Assembly: GCA_016934395.1 (NCBI GenBank)
Contig: JAFGSZ010000113.1
Location: forward strand, 1 to 46,249
DNA: 46,249 nt
Source: Bacteroidales bacterium
Lineage (GTDB): Bacteria; Bacteroidota; Bacteroidia; Bacteroidales; UBA10428
Direction: 5' to 3'
The translations under genes were made by a program, and so were the position numbers. The notes beneath the pieces are model-generated. The model was not told the origin of the DNA. It searched no databases and saw nothing but the letters and a program-made list of their open reading frames with translations. Each line of letters opens with the position of its first letter. The stretch's first letter is position 1. Positions 9,321-18,922 of the stretch are shown one piece after another.

Positions 9321-12300
9321 ATGAAAAAAAATCTAGTATTTATAATATGCTTTCTAATAAGCATAAACATTTTTAGTCAGGAACAAAAGACACATGGCAG
9401 ATATGCCAACAGGACGTTTGAAACTATTCGACTATTTCCGGATGTCCATTATTCCACTGCTCCGGCACTTGATAATAACCTCGCAACCATTGCTGCCGGA
9501 TATTTAGTAATTATCCCGGATTATAATATCCATAGTGGTGAAAGCAATACTACCAATCAGGATTTATTTATGGATATTTATATGCCGCCCGAAGAGGATA
9601 ATATTGATATCAGGCCTGCAATAGTGTGTGTGCATGGCGGTGATTTTCTATCTGGTGGAAAAGAAAATGAGGACATGGTAGCCTTATGTGATAGTTTTGC
9701 CCATTTAGGCTATGTTTCAGCTTCAATAGACTACCGTTTGGGTTTGGGGGCAAGTGTAGAAATCACGGGCATTCCTCCAAATTATGTTTTTAACGTAACC
9801 ATAAATGAAGAAAATGTGACTCGTGCAGAATATAGAGCATTACAAGATGTAAATACAGCTGTAAGTTTTTTGCGTGCAAATGCAGCTACATATGGTATTG
9901 ACCCTGATAAAATTTATTTGGTTGGGAGTAGTGCAGGAAGTTTAGCTGCCATGCATAATATATATTATGATAAGGTTTCAGAAATTCCTGATGCTGCAAA
10001 GGGATTTGATGATGGTGCTGATTTAGGTGGTTACGGAGTCTATTGCCAACCTGGTTACTCTTGGACCAGCAATGCATTGGTGGCCTACTGGGGAGCAATA
10101 CAAAGTACATCGTTAATAGAAGATAATGTTACCCCTCTGTTGGCAATTCATGGAACGGCTGATATGGAAGTGCCTTTTGCCATAGGAAAATCTTTTAATT
10201 TATCAATTCCATCAGCAGCAGGTTATAATTTTACAACCAATTTTCCCGATACCTATGGTAGTTATTGCATAGATACGGCATTGATAAATCGTGGGCTTGA
10301 ACATGAAACCTATTTTGTACCAGGTGCAGGTCATGAATTTTATGGAAGTAATAATGGAGATTTTCCAGTATCCGGGCCAAATGTATACTGGGATACTGTT
10401 TTTGCAAAAACAGTAGACTTTGTTTATTCGCAGTTCGCTATCGATATAGATTATACATATGTACGAAAAGGATTTACGATAGAATGTAGTGCCATAGTTG
10501 AAGATTATACAGGCGAGGAAACTATTGAATGGGATTTTGATGATGGTTCCCCGGTTGCTTATGGATTAAATACTTCTCACACATACAGCATGGGCGAAGA
10601 ATTTCAAATAGCGCTTACAGTTATTCAACCAAACGGTGCCACTGAGACCATTACAAAATTTATAATCATTACAGAAAACAACGGTGATTTTGATCTTGCC
10701 ATTGTGCCAGTTCCCGATGCCAATGGTGTGGTTTATGTCAAAGAAGACGGTACAGGTAACGGTTCATCCTGGGAAAATGCGCTAAATGGATTTTACCTTC
10801 AAAATGCCCTTTTCTCAACTGAAGCATTACAGGTATGGGTCGATACAGGCAAATATTACCCGGTGGCTTATTTGAATAATGATAATAGTGATGAACGCCT
10901 GAAAAGTTTTATTATCCCAAAAGGGAAGCAGATTTATGGCGGATTTACAGGCGAATCATCACCCGGAGCCAGAGTTGAAGATAATTATTCCACCTTAAGT
11001 GGTGACATTGGTGAGGTTATTTCACCTACCACAAATAGTTATCACGTTGTTGTATTTGATACGTTGGATAATTCAAATACTGTCTTTCTTGACCGATTTA
11101 TTATATGTGATGGAAATGCGGATAATATACTTACTCCTCCTCATAATTACGGAGGTGGGGTTATATGTGTTTCCGGAGCTACTGTGCAAAACTGCATTAT
11201 TCGTAACAATGTTGCTGAAATTGGTGGTGGTGGCATTTGTTATAATGAAGGAGTATTTGATCAGTGCAGGTTTGAAAATAATCAAACAACACACAAAGGA
11301 GGAGCACTGGCCCTACTTTTTGACGGAACTGTAAGTAACAGCCTATTAATAAACAATTATGCTAAAGACATGGGGGGAGCAATTTACATTGAAGGTGATA
11401 GTGGCAATGTTATCAACTGTATGGTTGGTTTTAATGAGGCTAATTATGGCGGCGGTATATATTTCAGAGATGCAAACGGCACCATATCAAACTCAAGTAT
11501 ACATGATAATACCGCAGGAACATCCGGTGGTGGAGTGTATATTTATAATGGGTCTGTAGCTATTGAGGCCTGTACTGTTACTAAAAACTCTGCTGACAAT
11601 TCTGGCTATGGTTGTGGAATGAATATATATAATGAAGCCCATGCAAGTCTTGTCAATTCGGTAATTTGGGGGAACGAAGGTACTCCAACCCAGATTCGTT
11701 ACAGCGCTTCAACCAATTGTACGGTTTCCATGTCTTATACTTCTGTTCAGGATTTGGAAAGCGAATATGAGGGATCAGGCAATATTAACCTTTCTGCTGA
11801 AAATGATGGAGTGACCCCAGGTGAAAATTATCCGATGTTTACCAACTTAATTAATGCTGATTATTCATTATTGAATGGTTCTGCATGTATCAACTCGGGC
11901 AACAATGACGATGTTACACAAAGTACCGACGTAATGGACAATCCCAGAATCGCAAATGGAATTGTGGATATGGGCGCTTATGAAAATCAATCTTTATTTA
12001 TGCTTGTTGCCACAGCAGGTGAAAATGGAATTGTTACTCCTGAAACCGTTATTGTGCCCAATGGAAGTAATCAAATTATAACCATTTCACCAGATGAAGG
12101 ATATACCATTGATGCAGCAACCTATAATGGTACAGAGGTATTGGGAGATATTGAACAATATGGAGATAACTATACATATACTGTAAACTATGTTACTGCC
12201 GATGGCTCCTTCAATGTTAGTTTTACAATTATTCAATATCAACTAACAGCTACAGCGGGCACAGGAGGTTCATTAACACCATCAAGCGCTATAGTTAATT

Positions 12301-12974
12301 ATGGTAGTAATCAAACATTCACAATTTCACCCGAAGAGGGATATAAAATCTTTTCCGCAGCGTATAATGGAGAAGATGTATTTGATGAACTGTTAGAAGG
12401 CAACGAAGACGGTGTTTTTATATTTACTGTAAACAATATTCAAGGTGAAGGTACATTTAACGTTAGCTTTGAGCTGAAAAATTTTGTTTTGTCAGCAACA
12501 ACTGGTGCAGGAGGCTCAGTATCGCCTGAAAGTGTAATCTCAGATTATGGTAGTGAACAAGTATTTACAATTTCTCCTGATGAAGGTTATGAAATTGAAT
12601 CTGTATATTATAATGATCAGGATGTTTCAGACGAACTTGTACAATCTGGTAATAATTATTTATATACCATCAGTAATATATCCGAAACAGGGAATTTACA
12701 GGTGACATTTATACCTCTTACCGGAATAAACAATATTGAAAGACCAAAGGTTCAGATATATCCAAATCCGGTAACAAATATTGTTAATCTTCAAATAAAT
12801 GATTCTGACAAACCATTTAGCATAAGTATAACTGATATTACTGGTAAGGTGAGTCTTAATCCTGAAAGATTGAATAACCATCAGATTGATATTTCACATT
12901 TGCCAAATGGTATTTATCTGCTAAAATTTTATTTGAATGACGTATTAATTGTTGAGAAATTTATTAAGGAATAA
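9321..12974 (+). CDS. T9SS-secreted alpha/beta-hydrolase esterase fused to PKD, beta-helix and repeat domains
   Basis: The 1217-residue multidomain protein starts with a signal peptide (about 1-19, ending FSQ). Residues 55-370 form an alpha/beta hydrolase of the carboxylesterase/BD-FAE type: HGG oxyanion hole at 105-107, GSSAG with nucleophile S204, acid D281 in HGTAD, and base H338 in GAGHEF. A PKD domain follows (about 375-450, with WDFDDGS). Next is a right-handed beta-helix (about 468-890) that opens with VYVKEDGTGNGSSWENA and contains many GGG-I-Y turns. Three repeats of about 81 residues follow (892, about 972, about 1054, each with a TISPxEGYxI core). The last 70 residues (YPNPVTNIVNLQ to the KFIKE end) are a type A T9SS sorting domain. 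It is therefore predicted to be exported and attached to or released from the cell surface, with a polysaccharide ester as the likely substrate. It follows the TetR gene closely. Confidence 0.88.
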   Translation: MKKNLVFIICFLISINIFSQEQKTHGRYANRTFETIRLFPDVHYSTAPALDNNLATIAAGYLVIIPDYNIHSGESNTTNQDLFMDIYMPPEEDNIDIRPAIVCVHGGDFLSGGKENEDMVALCDSFAHLGYVSASIDYRLGLGASVEITGIPPNYVFNVTINEENVTRAEYRALQDVNTAVSFLRANAATYGIDPDKIYLVGSSAGSLAAMHNIYYDKVSEIPDAAKGFDDGADLGGYGVYCQPGYSWTSNALVAYWGAIQSTSLIEDNVTPLLAIHGTADMEVPFAIGKSFNLSIPSAAGYNFTTNFPDTYGSYCIDTALINRGLEHETYFVPGAGHEFYGSNNGDFPVSGPNVYWDTVFAKTVDFVYSQFAIDIDYTYVRKGFTIECSAIVEDYTGEETIEWDFDDGSPVAYGLNTSHTYSMGEEFQIALTVIQPNGATETITKFIIITENNGDFDLAIVPVPDANGVVYVKEDGTGNGSSWENALNGFYLQNALFSTEALQVWVDTGKYYPVAYLNNDNSDERLKSFIIPKGKQIYGGFTGESSPGARVEDNYSTLSGDIGEVISPTTNSYHVVVFDTLDNSNTVFLDRFIICDGNADNILTPPHNYGGGVICVSGATVQNCIIRNNVAEIGGGGICYNEGVFDQCRFENNQTTHKGGALALLFDGTVSNSLLINNYAKDMGGAIYIEGDSGNVINCMVGFNEANYGGGIYFRDANGTISNSSIHDNTAGTSGGGVYIYNGSVAIEACTVTKNSADNSGYGCGMNIYNEAHASLVNSVIWGNEGTPTQIRYSASTNCTVSMSYTSVQDLESEYEGSGNINLSAENDGVTPGENYPMFTNLINADYSLLNGSACINSGNNDDVTQSTDVMDNPRIANGIVDMGAYENQSLFMLVATAGENGIVTPETVIVPNGSNQIITISPDEGYTIDAATYNGTEVLGDIEQYGDNYTYTVNYVTADGSFNVSFTIIQYQLTATAGTGGSLTPSSAIVNYGSNQTFTISPEEGYKIFSAAYNGEDVFDELLEGNEDGVFIFTVNNIQGEGTFNVSFELKNFVLSATTGAGGSVSPESVISDYGSEQVFTISPDEGYEIESVYYNDQDVSDELVQSGNNYLYTISNISETGNLQVTFIPLTGINNIERPKVQIYPNPVTNIVNLQINDSDKPFSISITDITGKVSLNPERLNNHQIDISHLPNGIYLLKFYLNDVLIVEKFIKE

Positions 12975-12994
12975 GTATTGTATTGAAGAATATT

Positions 12995-13030
12995 AAAAGC
13001 CGGGTATTTAAAATTTACCCGGCTTTTATT
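12995..13030 (+). terminator. Intrinsic terminator after the esterase gene
   Basis: AAAAGCCGGGTA (12995-13006) pairs with TACCCGGCTTTT (13016-13027), a perfect 12-bp stem with an AT-rich loop. It starts 21 bases after the esterase stop codon, and the second arm ends in a T run. Confidence 0.88.
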
Positions 13031-13178
13031 ATTATATGTGAGGAAAATACCGAATGTAATTATTGGTTTATCTTACAGTGAATCTGGGTAGTAAAACCAT
13101 GAATAAATTTATTTATTCGTAGTTTTCAGTTATTCGATTTTAGAGTAAACAAATAGAATAATGAGAGAATAAGATTCT

Positions 13179-14030
13179 TTAAAAAATCATAAACTGATAT
13201 TCAAGATTGCCCTCATTTATATTTAACTGAAAAAATCCTGAATTACTCACCCCATCCTTTAAAGCATCCATAACAATATGAGTGGTATTGCCAAATACAT
13301 CATCGTAATGCTGGTGGTCGTGCCCGGTAATTACCATATCAACCTGATGTATTGTAAATAATTCCAGGAGTACATGTAATTCCTCAACAAGCGGATTTGT
13401 GCTAAATGTGTGTCTGTTGCGAAATAAATTGTTGTGCGTGAATACCACACAGTGACGGTATTCAGGACGCAGTTCCTGCAAAATATTTTTAAACCAGTCC
13501 AGTTGTTTATTGCCTAAAGTTCCGCTGCCGGAATCCAGACATATATACAAATCTGAATTTAGCGGGGTTTTTACTGTAAAAATATAGGAGGATGAACCAA
13601 AAGTGGAAAAGAATTGATCCCATCCGTTAAAATAGAGATCGTGATTGCCAACAACCTGAAAGGTTGATAAAATTTCCTGCTCGGGAAGATGGTCCCGAAA
13701 AAGCGAGTAATCCTCTGCCTGCCCGGTTGTCAGGTCACCCACCATTACAACAGCTGCCGCATTTGTAAGTATTGCATAATTCAATAGTGAATCCAGGTTG
13801 GATGTAGTACCAACATGACTGTCGCCCATAGATAATAAAGTATAATGTTCGCCCGTAACTAATAATTCACGAAAAGGAGTTCGAACATTCCAATTCATGG
13901 ATTGCTCAAACCGTTTATTTACAGATTTATCAGAAATAAACATTCCATCGAAATCTACAGTTTCACAGGCTGTAAAAGACATTAGTAAGAATATTGCCAA
14001 CACGGGATATCTTATTTTTAAATGTTCCAT
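13179..14030 (-). CDS. Lipoprotein metallophosphoesterase
   Basis: The 283-residue protein has a lipoprotein signal peptide with lipobox SFTAC (C22), so it is probably anchored to a membrane facing the periplasm or cell surface. The calcineurin-like blocks are complete: MGDSHVG, VGDLTTG, GNHDLY, FTHNN and TGHDHQHY. Together they provide the dinuclear metal site. The substrate is unknown. Its start overlaps the end of the upstream gene by 13 bases (14018-14030), which suggests translational coupling and a shared role with the probable outer-membrane protein. The stop is 149 bases from the terminator of the converging esterase gene. Confidence 0.85.
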   Translation of the reverse strand: MEHLKIRYPVLAIFLLMSFTACETVDFDGMFISDKSVNKRFEQSMNWNVRTPFRELLVTGEHYTLLSMGDSHVGTTSNLDSLLNYAILTNAAAVVMVGDLTTGQAEDYSLFRDHLPEQEILSTFQVVGNHDLYFNGWDQFFSTFGSSSYIFTVKTPLNSDLYICLDSGSGTLGNKQLDWFKNILQELRPEYRHCVVFTHNNLFRNRHTFSTNPLVEELHVLLELFTIHQVDMVITGHDHQHYDDVFGNTTHIVMDALKDGVSNSGFFQLNINEGNLEYQFMIF

Positions 14031-14770
14031 ACCAGACCTGCTCTAAATAAAAATCCAAAATAATTCACATTCAGGTTAAATGCACCTGCACTTTTATACC
14101 AAGATTCAACAAATACGCTTAATAGCGAACTAACTTTATAAATTCCTTTTAGATTAAATACCGGATTTGTTTCCTGATTAATAGTAAAATGGTCTACGTT
14201 TGTAACCGACATACCAATGTTCCACGGATTTTCAATATGCTTCAGATAATAACTAAAAGAATACATGATATTCCAGTTCTCGTGCATTTCAGTATTTCCG
14301 GTAAACTCATACAGGGTCTTTGCATATTGTGTAAAAGAATAAGCTCTGAAATTTGTACCCAGACAAGCATCAATGTGATTATGCTTTAAATGGATAGTCA
14401 TACCCCAATTTGTTTCTTTTAATATTTCTGAAAAAGGTGTTATTATAAAAAATCCTTCCAGATTATAGTACAGATTATTAATCAAAAATTCTCTTGATGC
14501 TCTGATAAGGTAACCTGTTAATATATTTTCTTTATAACTCTTTAAGCCCATCTGAATACCGGCTTCTATTTTATATTTATCAAACCGATAATTTGTTATG
14601 CTTGCCGTATTAATAAATAAACCATTTGAAATATTATTTTGGCCTGCTTCGGTATATGTATAAAGTTGCGGTTGTGATTTAAGATTTAAACCGGGTATTA
14701 GGAAAAAACTAGAGAGAAGAAAGAATATATTTATCTTTTTTATCATATTTTTTGTAATAGTCAATTTCAA
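14018..14770 (-). CDS. Probable outer-membrane beta-barrel protein, unnamed
   Basis: I do not recognise a named family. The 250-residue protein has a clear signal peptide (IKKINIFFLLSSFFLIPG, cleavage near LKSQ). The rest alternates short aromatic/hydrophobic and polar stretches (for example YLIRASREFLINNLYYNLEG) and ends in GFLFRAGLVWNI, a pattern typical of small beta-barrels that end in an aromatic C-terminal strand. A second ATG at 14746 (MIKKINIF) sits directly before the signal peptide and is the more natural start. It overlaps the lipoprotein phosphoesterase gene by 13 bases, so the two probably form an operon. A type IX PorP-like or transport role cannot be assigned. Confidence 0.65.
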   Translation of the reverse strand: MKLTITKNMIKKINIFFLLSSFFLIPGLNLKSQPQLYTYTEAGQNNISNGLFINTASITNYRFDKYKIEAGIQMGLKSYKENILTGYLIRASREFLINNLYYNLEGFFIITPFSEILKETNWGMTIHLKHNHIDACLGTNFRAYSFTQYAKTLYEFTGNTEMHENWNIMYSFSYYLKHIENPWNIGMSVTNVDHFTINQETNPVFNLKGIYKVSSLLSVFVESWYKSAGAFNLNVNYFGFLFRAGLVWNI

Positions 14771-15060
14771 TTACTTAAAAGCATATTATCGGTTTAGTTC
14801 GGTTTATATTATTGTTTAAAGGTTTTTGATTGTGCATTCAGGGTGGATTCATATCGTGTTTACGATTATATTTTTTACGGGTTACGTTTTGATCATCAAC
14901 CCTAAATGCAAATTTCAGGAGATCCAAAAATTAATGATTCTAAAATTCTTAAAATATGGATTAAATGCAGGTATGCGGATTGTTTTCCTTATACGGAGAT
15001 TTTATTACAGTGTGACTATTATTTTAAAACCGGATTTATAAGCAAGACAAAACTCAGATA

Positions 15061-15789
15061 TTATAACGCCGAACTTATTGTTTCTTTAATAAGATCCATA
15101 AGTTCATGCACCGTATTTTCGTTGTAATCTTTAATATCTACAGGTTTGTGAATAAACATTGTGGCTTTTCCGGGAAACAGATTAACCGTATTTGTTGGTA
15201 AAATATTTTTGGTGCCCGAAACTGTAACCGGCAAGATAGGTAATCCTAAATCAAGGGCTAATTTAAATGCACCCCTTTTAAAGGGTATCAGTTCGCCGGT
15301 TTTGCTTCTTGTACCTTCAGGAAATATCACCACAGAAGATCCGTTGATTAATTTTTTCTTTGCCTCCATAAGGCTTTCAAGAGCAACCCGTTTATTCGAC
15401 CGGTCAAGAAAAATATGGCCTACTTTTTCACTTCCAAAGCCTATTCCGGGTATTTTTCTAAGTTCTTTTTTCATAATCCATTTAATATCAATGCCCAGCC
15501 AGCCATAAATAAGAAAAATATCATAAACACTTTGGTGGTTGGGAATGATAACATATGATGTACCGGGAATAATATGTTCTTTTCCGTATACTTTTACAAA
15601 CATGGGTGTTAATAACGCATTTAACCTCGACCAGAGTACACCTCCTACATAACTTCCTGTTTTTTGATTTATAAGTAATGAAATAATTACTGCCATTACT
15701 CCAAAAAACAGTGTATTTACTATTAAAAAAGGTATAAATATCAACCACTTATAGGGTTGGTATATTATATACAGTAATTTCCTAAGCAT
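15061..15789 (-). CDS. plsC: 1-acyl-sn-glycerol-3-phosphate acyltransferase (PlsC)
   Basis: The 242-residue protein has hydrophobic N-terminal segments (about 13-41), then NHQSVYD with the HxxxxD catalytic pair H85 and D90. FPEGTRS at 156-162 is the glycerol-phosphate binding motif. These are the signature blocks of the LPLAT/PlsC family, which acylates lysophosphatidate to phosphatidate in phospholipid synthesis at the inner membrane. Length is normal. It stands alone; the 290 bases between it and the neighbouring outer-membrane gene hold only weak open frames that I do not accept as genes. Confidence 0.9.
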   Translation of the reverse strand: MLRKLLYIIYQPYKWLIFIPFLIVNTLFFGVMAVIISLLINQKTGSYVGGVLWSRLNALLTPMFVKVYGKEHIIPGTSYVIIPNHQSVYDIFLIYGWLGIDIKWIMKKELRKIPGIGFGSEKVGHIFLDRSNKRVALESLMEAKKKLINGSSVVIFPEGTRSKTGELIPFKRGAFKLALDLGLPILPVTVSGTKNILPTNTVNLFPGKATMFIHKPVDIKDYNENTVHELMDLIKETISSAL

Positions 15790-15900
15790 ATCAGACTATT
15801 TCTGGATTGAAAGAAATCTAAGATAATAATTTTTAAAAATTCGAAGAATTATTTTATAAAACTTGAAAAAAAATTTTTGATTTAAATTTAAGAGAAATAT

Positions 15901-15928
15901 AATAAAAACCCCGGAAGATATTCCGGGG
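15901..15928 (-). terminator. Intrinsic terminator for the DsrE-like gene
   Basis: CCCCGGAA (15909-15916), loop GATA and TTCCGGGG (15921-15928) form a perfect 8-bp GC-rich stem. On the minus strand it is followed by TTTTTATT (plus-strand 15901-15908). It lies 91 bases after the stop of the DsrE-like gene. Confidence 0.85.
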
Positions 15929-16019
15929 TGAATCGCTGTTAAACGGTTTCTATATATTGATCCTTAAAGGATTGAGGACAAAAAGAAAAACCCCAATTAT
16001 ATTCTGGTTTCGAATCAAC

Positions 16020-16484
16020 CTAAAAAGTTAGAATATGCCTGCCTTCTTTAATATAATCGGTAAATTCGGAAACATACTTTACGGTAATTCCCAAGTCAGC
16101 AATTTTATCAGAAACACCGTAAGCATCAGAGCAGGCTTTACAGGCTTTAACCACAATGCCGGCATCCATAATTTTTTTTATATACTCCTGTAATTCCGTG
16201 TCTTCTGAAAGTAATTTTGTTGAAGGGCCCCAAACAATCAGGGTTACATCTTTCCACCAGTTAAAACGCTGGGTATTGTATGTATACATAAATACCATTT
16301 TCAGGGCAACTTCTCTTTCACCACTGGTCCATACAATCACCAGCTTTTCATTTGCCGGAATTTCAGTTGAGTCTGAAATAGTTTTTAGTTCCTGTTGTTG
16401 TGCTGTTACCAGCTGATTTGAAACAGGGATTATACCAAATATTAAAAAAACAGTTAAACAAGTACGTTTGAATATTTTTTTCAT
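16020..16484 (-). CDS. Exported DsrE/DsrF-like family protein
   Basis: The 154-residue protein begins with a signal peptide (about residues 1-29, basic MKKIFKRT then a hydrophobic core). The mature part follows the DsrE fold pattern: KLVIVWTSGE near the start, TLIVWGPSTKLL in the middle and VVKACKACSDAYGVSDKIADLG later, with C115 and C118 in the position of the family's sulfur-carrying cysteine. Family members move or bind sulfur, but many small exported ones have no tested function. It is alone on the minus strand with its own terminator. A role in sulfur oxidation is not supported, as no dsr or sox genes are nearby. Confidence 0.8.
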   Translation of the reverse strand: MKKIFKRTCLTVFLIFGIIPVSNQLVTAQQQELKTISDSTEIPANEKLVIVWTSGEREVALKMVFMYTYNTQRFNWWKDVTLIVWGPSTKLLSEDTELQEYIKKIMDAGIVVKACKACSDAYGVSDKIADLGITVKYVSEFTDYIKEGRHILTF

Positions 16485-16698
16485 TAGTAAGGATTTTGGA
16501 TGAAAATTATCATTATTATTAGAATTAAGCTTCTGTATTAAATAGATATTTTAAAACCAAAGTACCCTATTTATATTTGCTGTATGTTGAAGTGGAATAA
16601 TAAAAAGAATTTGTTTTGTCTTTGAAATGACGTAAAAAAGAATCTTCGTAGCTTATGCATCAAATATAACCAGTAAAAAAATAACCGTTTATCCTATA

Positions 16699-18177
16699 CT
16701 ATAGGTACTTTTTAAGCATGTTATAAAGGTAATACGGCCTGATGGGTTTCGGAAGATAATCATCAAATCCGGCAGAATTTATCATTTGCTCATCCTCAGG
16801 CCTGGCGTAGGCCGTTTGAGCAATTATTTTTTGTGAGGGATATTTTGATTTAATAATTTTCGTTGCTTCAAACCCATCCATTACAGGCATTTTAATGTCC
16901 ATTAGAATCAGGTCGAAATTTTCTTTGCTACTCACTAAATCAATTGCATTCTGACCATCGCGTGCCCATTCGACATGTGCCTTTGTGTTTTTTAAAGCTT
17001 TTTTCAAAAAAAGATAATTCACTTCTTCATCTTCTACAATCAATATATTCCGGTTTTCGAAATTTACACCTGCAGCCTTAATGTCTTTTTGTTGAGGAAT
17101 CAATTCGTTGATTTTCACTTTTTCTAATGGCAATGATAAATAAAATACAGATCCTTGTCCTTCAACAGATTTAAGGCTTAGTCTACCACCAAGTATTTCC
17201 GATAACTTTTTTGAAATGGCAAGACCCATTCCGGTACCCCTGAATACACGTTTTGTTTGAAATGATGATTTTCTAAATACATTAAATATAACCTCACTTT
17301 CGTTTTCAGAAATACCTATGCCTGTATCTTTTACATAAAAATTGAGGTGATTATTTTCTAATTTCACACCAAATTCAACGGTTCCCTGTGGAGTAAACTT
17401 ATAGGCATTATTTAACAGGTTAGATAAAACCTGACGTATACGATACTGATCTGAATACAACTGCAGGTTTTGTTCTCTTAAAGGATTATTTAATAATAAT
17501 TCCAATTCCCCTTTTTTCTTATTCAAATAATAAGTAGAGTAAAGATTGTCAAGAAGCTGATTTAAATTAAAATTTTCAGGCTTAAGAATTAATTGTTTTG
17601 ACTCTATAAGTGAAAGGTCGAGAATATCTTCAATTAGTATTAAAAGCGATTCAGCATTGGAATTAACCAGGCTGATCAGCTCAGCTTTTTCTTCTTCTGT
17701 GGTTTCCGGATCTTCTATTAAACTCGCAAAACCTATAATGGCATTCATGGGAGTTCTGATTTCATGCGAAATATTCGATAGAAAAGCAGACTTAAGACGG
17801 TCTGATTCTTCTGCTTTTACCCGCATTCTAAGTAATTCTTCTTTTGTTTGTAAAAATTCATTCTTTAACCTGAGATATTCCTGCTCTTTTTTTTCTAACT
17901 CCTGTTTTTGTTGTTCAATACGCGATTCAAGTGCCTTGTTTTCTTGCTGAAAAATATTTTTAACATACCGGTAATAAATTATTAATCCGATTACTATTCC
18001 CGAAAGTATAACACATAACATCCAATTTTTTTCAATAAATGTGGTAAGAATAATTCCCTGTAATCGAATACTGATTGCGTTTAATGATTCAAAAAACCGA
18101 TTGGAATTTTGCAGAAAAAAATTAGAAACAGTTAATTTCAGAACAACACAGAGTAAATTGAAAGTAGAATATACCAT
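16699..18177 (-). CDS. Hybrid sensor histidine kinase / response regulator
   Basis: The 492-residue protein has one membrane segment (about residues 53-69) and then a coiled coil (about 78-128). A HisKA domain follows with SHEIRTP (phospho-accepting H138), then an HATPase with NNAYKFTP, DTGIGI and GTGMGLAI. A C-terminal receiver has the acidic pocket VEDEE, phospho-acceptor D427 in ILMDIKMP, and the KP lysine in LPKPI. It has no sizeable periplasmic sensor domain, so sensing may be through the membrane segment or the coiled coil. Phosphate would pass H138 to D427, and from there to an unknown histidine phosphotransfer partner. No partner gene is adjacent. Confidence 0.93.
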   Translation of the reverse strand: MVYSTFNLLCVVLKLTVSNFFLQNSNRFFESLNAISIRLQGIILTTFIEKNWMLCVILSGIVIGLIIYYRYVKNIFQQENKALESRIEQQKQELEKKEQEYLRLKNEFLQTKEELLRMRVKAEESDRLKSAFLSNISHEIRTPMNAIIGFASLIEDPETTEEEKAELISLVNSNAESLLILIEDILDLSLIESKQLILKPENFNLNQLLDNLYSTYYLNKKKGELELLLNNPLREQNLQLYSDQYRIRQVLSNLLNNAYKFTPQGTVEFGVKLENNHLNFYVKDTGIGISENESEVIFNVFRKSSFQTKRVFRGTGMGLAISKKLSEILGGRLSLKSVEGQGSVFYLSLPLEKVKINELIPQQKDIKAAGVNFENRNILIVEDEEVNYLFLKKALKNTKAHVEWARDGQNAIDLVSSKENFDLILMDIKMPVMDGFEATKIIKSKYPSQKIIAQTAYARPEDEQMINSAGFDDYLPKPIRPYYLYNMLKKYL

Positions 18178-18555
18178 AAGTGGAACTTTGTAACTCTTGG
18201 GCTGTTAAAATATGAATTATTCGTGAATTTAACATCCTGAACGCCACTTAATATATTTGAATTTATAAACAATGGTTTTATAAATTGTTAATATCAGATA
18301 TTAGACAGCTAAAATTACTCTGTAAAAAAGATAAAGAGAATTTTATAATTTCACTTACAAAAAGCCTTACTAATGTTTTGTGGGTATCTGAATTGTGAGA
18401 ATTAAAATGACCATAACCATTGTAAAATGAAAACATATTTTATGAATGGTATTAAAATAAAAAATAAAAAGTTCATTTTTTTTTTGGCTGAAATTATTTT
18501 ATATCATCATTTTTAGTCTATCTTTACCCATTATTTTAATTATTTTTTAATCAAT
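18178..18555. other. 378-base intergenic region, kinase to cold-shock gene
   Basis: No open frame is convincing here. The region is very AT-rich and holds the divergent upstream regions of the kinase and of the cold-shock gene. A 13-base palindrome, AATATC-A-GATATT, lies at 18290-18302. TATCTTTA at 18519-18526 could be the -7 box of the cold-shock gene (29 bases before its start), but no -33 element sits at the usual distance. A structured cold-shock leader is possible but not shown. Confidence 0.4.
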
Positions 18556-18747
18556 ATGAAAGAAGGTAAAGTTAAATTTTTCAATGAATCCAAAGGATTC
18601 GGATTCATTAAAGACGCTGAGTCGGATAATGAATACTTTGTACATGTTTCTGGTTTAATCGATAGGATTAAAGAAGATGACGAAGTTACTTTCGAACTCA
18701 AAGAAGGCAAAAAAGGTTTGAATGCTGTAAATGTTAAACTAATATAA
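18556..18747 (+). CDS. Cold-shock domain protein (CspA family)
   Basis: This 63-residue single-domain protein matches the family in length. The two nucleic-acid-binding motifs are visible: KGFGFI (RNP1, about residues 13-18) and YFVHVS (RNP2, about 27-32), followed by DEVTFELKEGKKGLNAVNV. It would act as an RNA chaperone in the cytoplasm. It is a single gene with a strong terminator 33 bases downstream. Whether it is cold-induced cannot be read from the sequence. Confidence 0.95.
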   Translation: MKEGKVKFFNESKGFGFIKDAESDNEYFVHVSGLIDRIKEDDEVTFELKEGKKGLNAVNVKLI

Positions 18748-18780
18748 TAGTTTAAATCTTATTCAGTGCATTTTTAATCT

Positions 18781-18811
18781 AAGCTTCACATTTATGTGAA
18801 GCTTTTTTTTT
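18781..18811 (+). terminator. Intrinsic terminator of the cold-shock gene
   Basis: AAGCTTCACA (18781-18790), loop TTTA and TGTGAAGCTT (18795-18804) form a perfect 10-bp stem followed by a T run to 18811. Confidence 0.93.
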
Positions 18812-18922
18812 GCATAAATTTTATACTATAAATTCTGCAGAAAGTCGAATAAAGTAAGATATTAGTTTGATTGTTTTCGATTCACGTAATTTATTTAGAT
18901 ATTTGGTTCATAATCTAATTTA

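Noticed and set aside
14826-15041. Short open frames between the outer-membrane gene and plsC
   Set aside because: The encoded peptides lack family features, two frames overlap in the same stretch, and neither has a clear start context or a partner. Chance frames in AT-rich DNA are the simpler explanation.
16020-16484. DsrE-like protein considered as part of a sulfur-oxidation system
   Set aside because: It is alone, exported, and no dsr, sox or rhodanese genes lie nearby.
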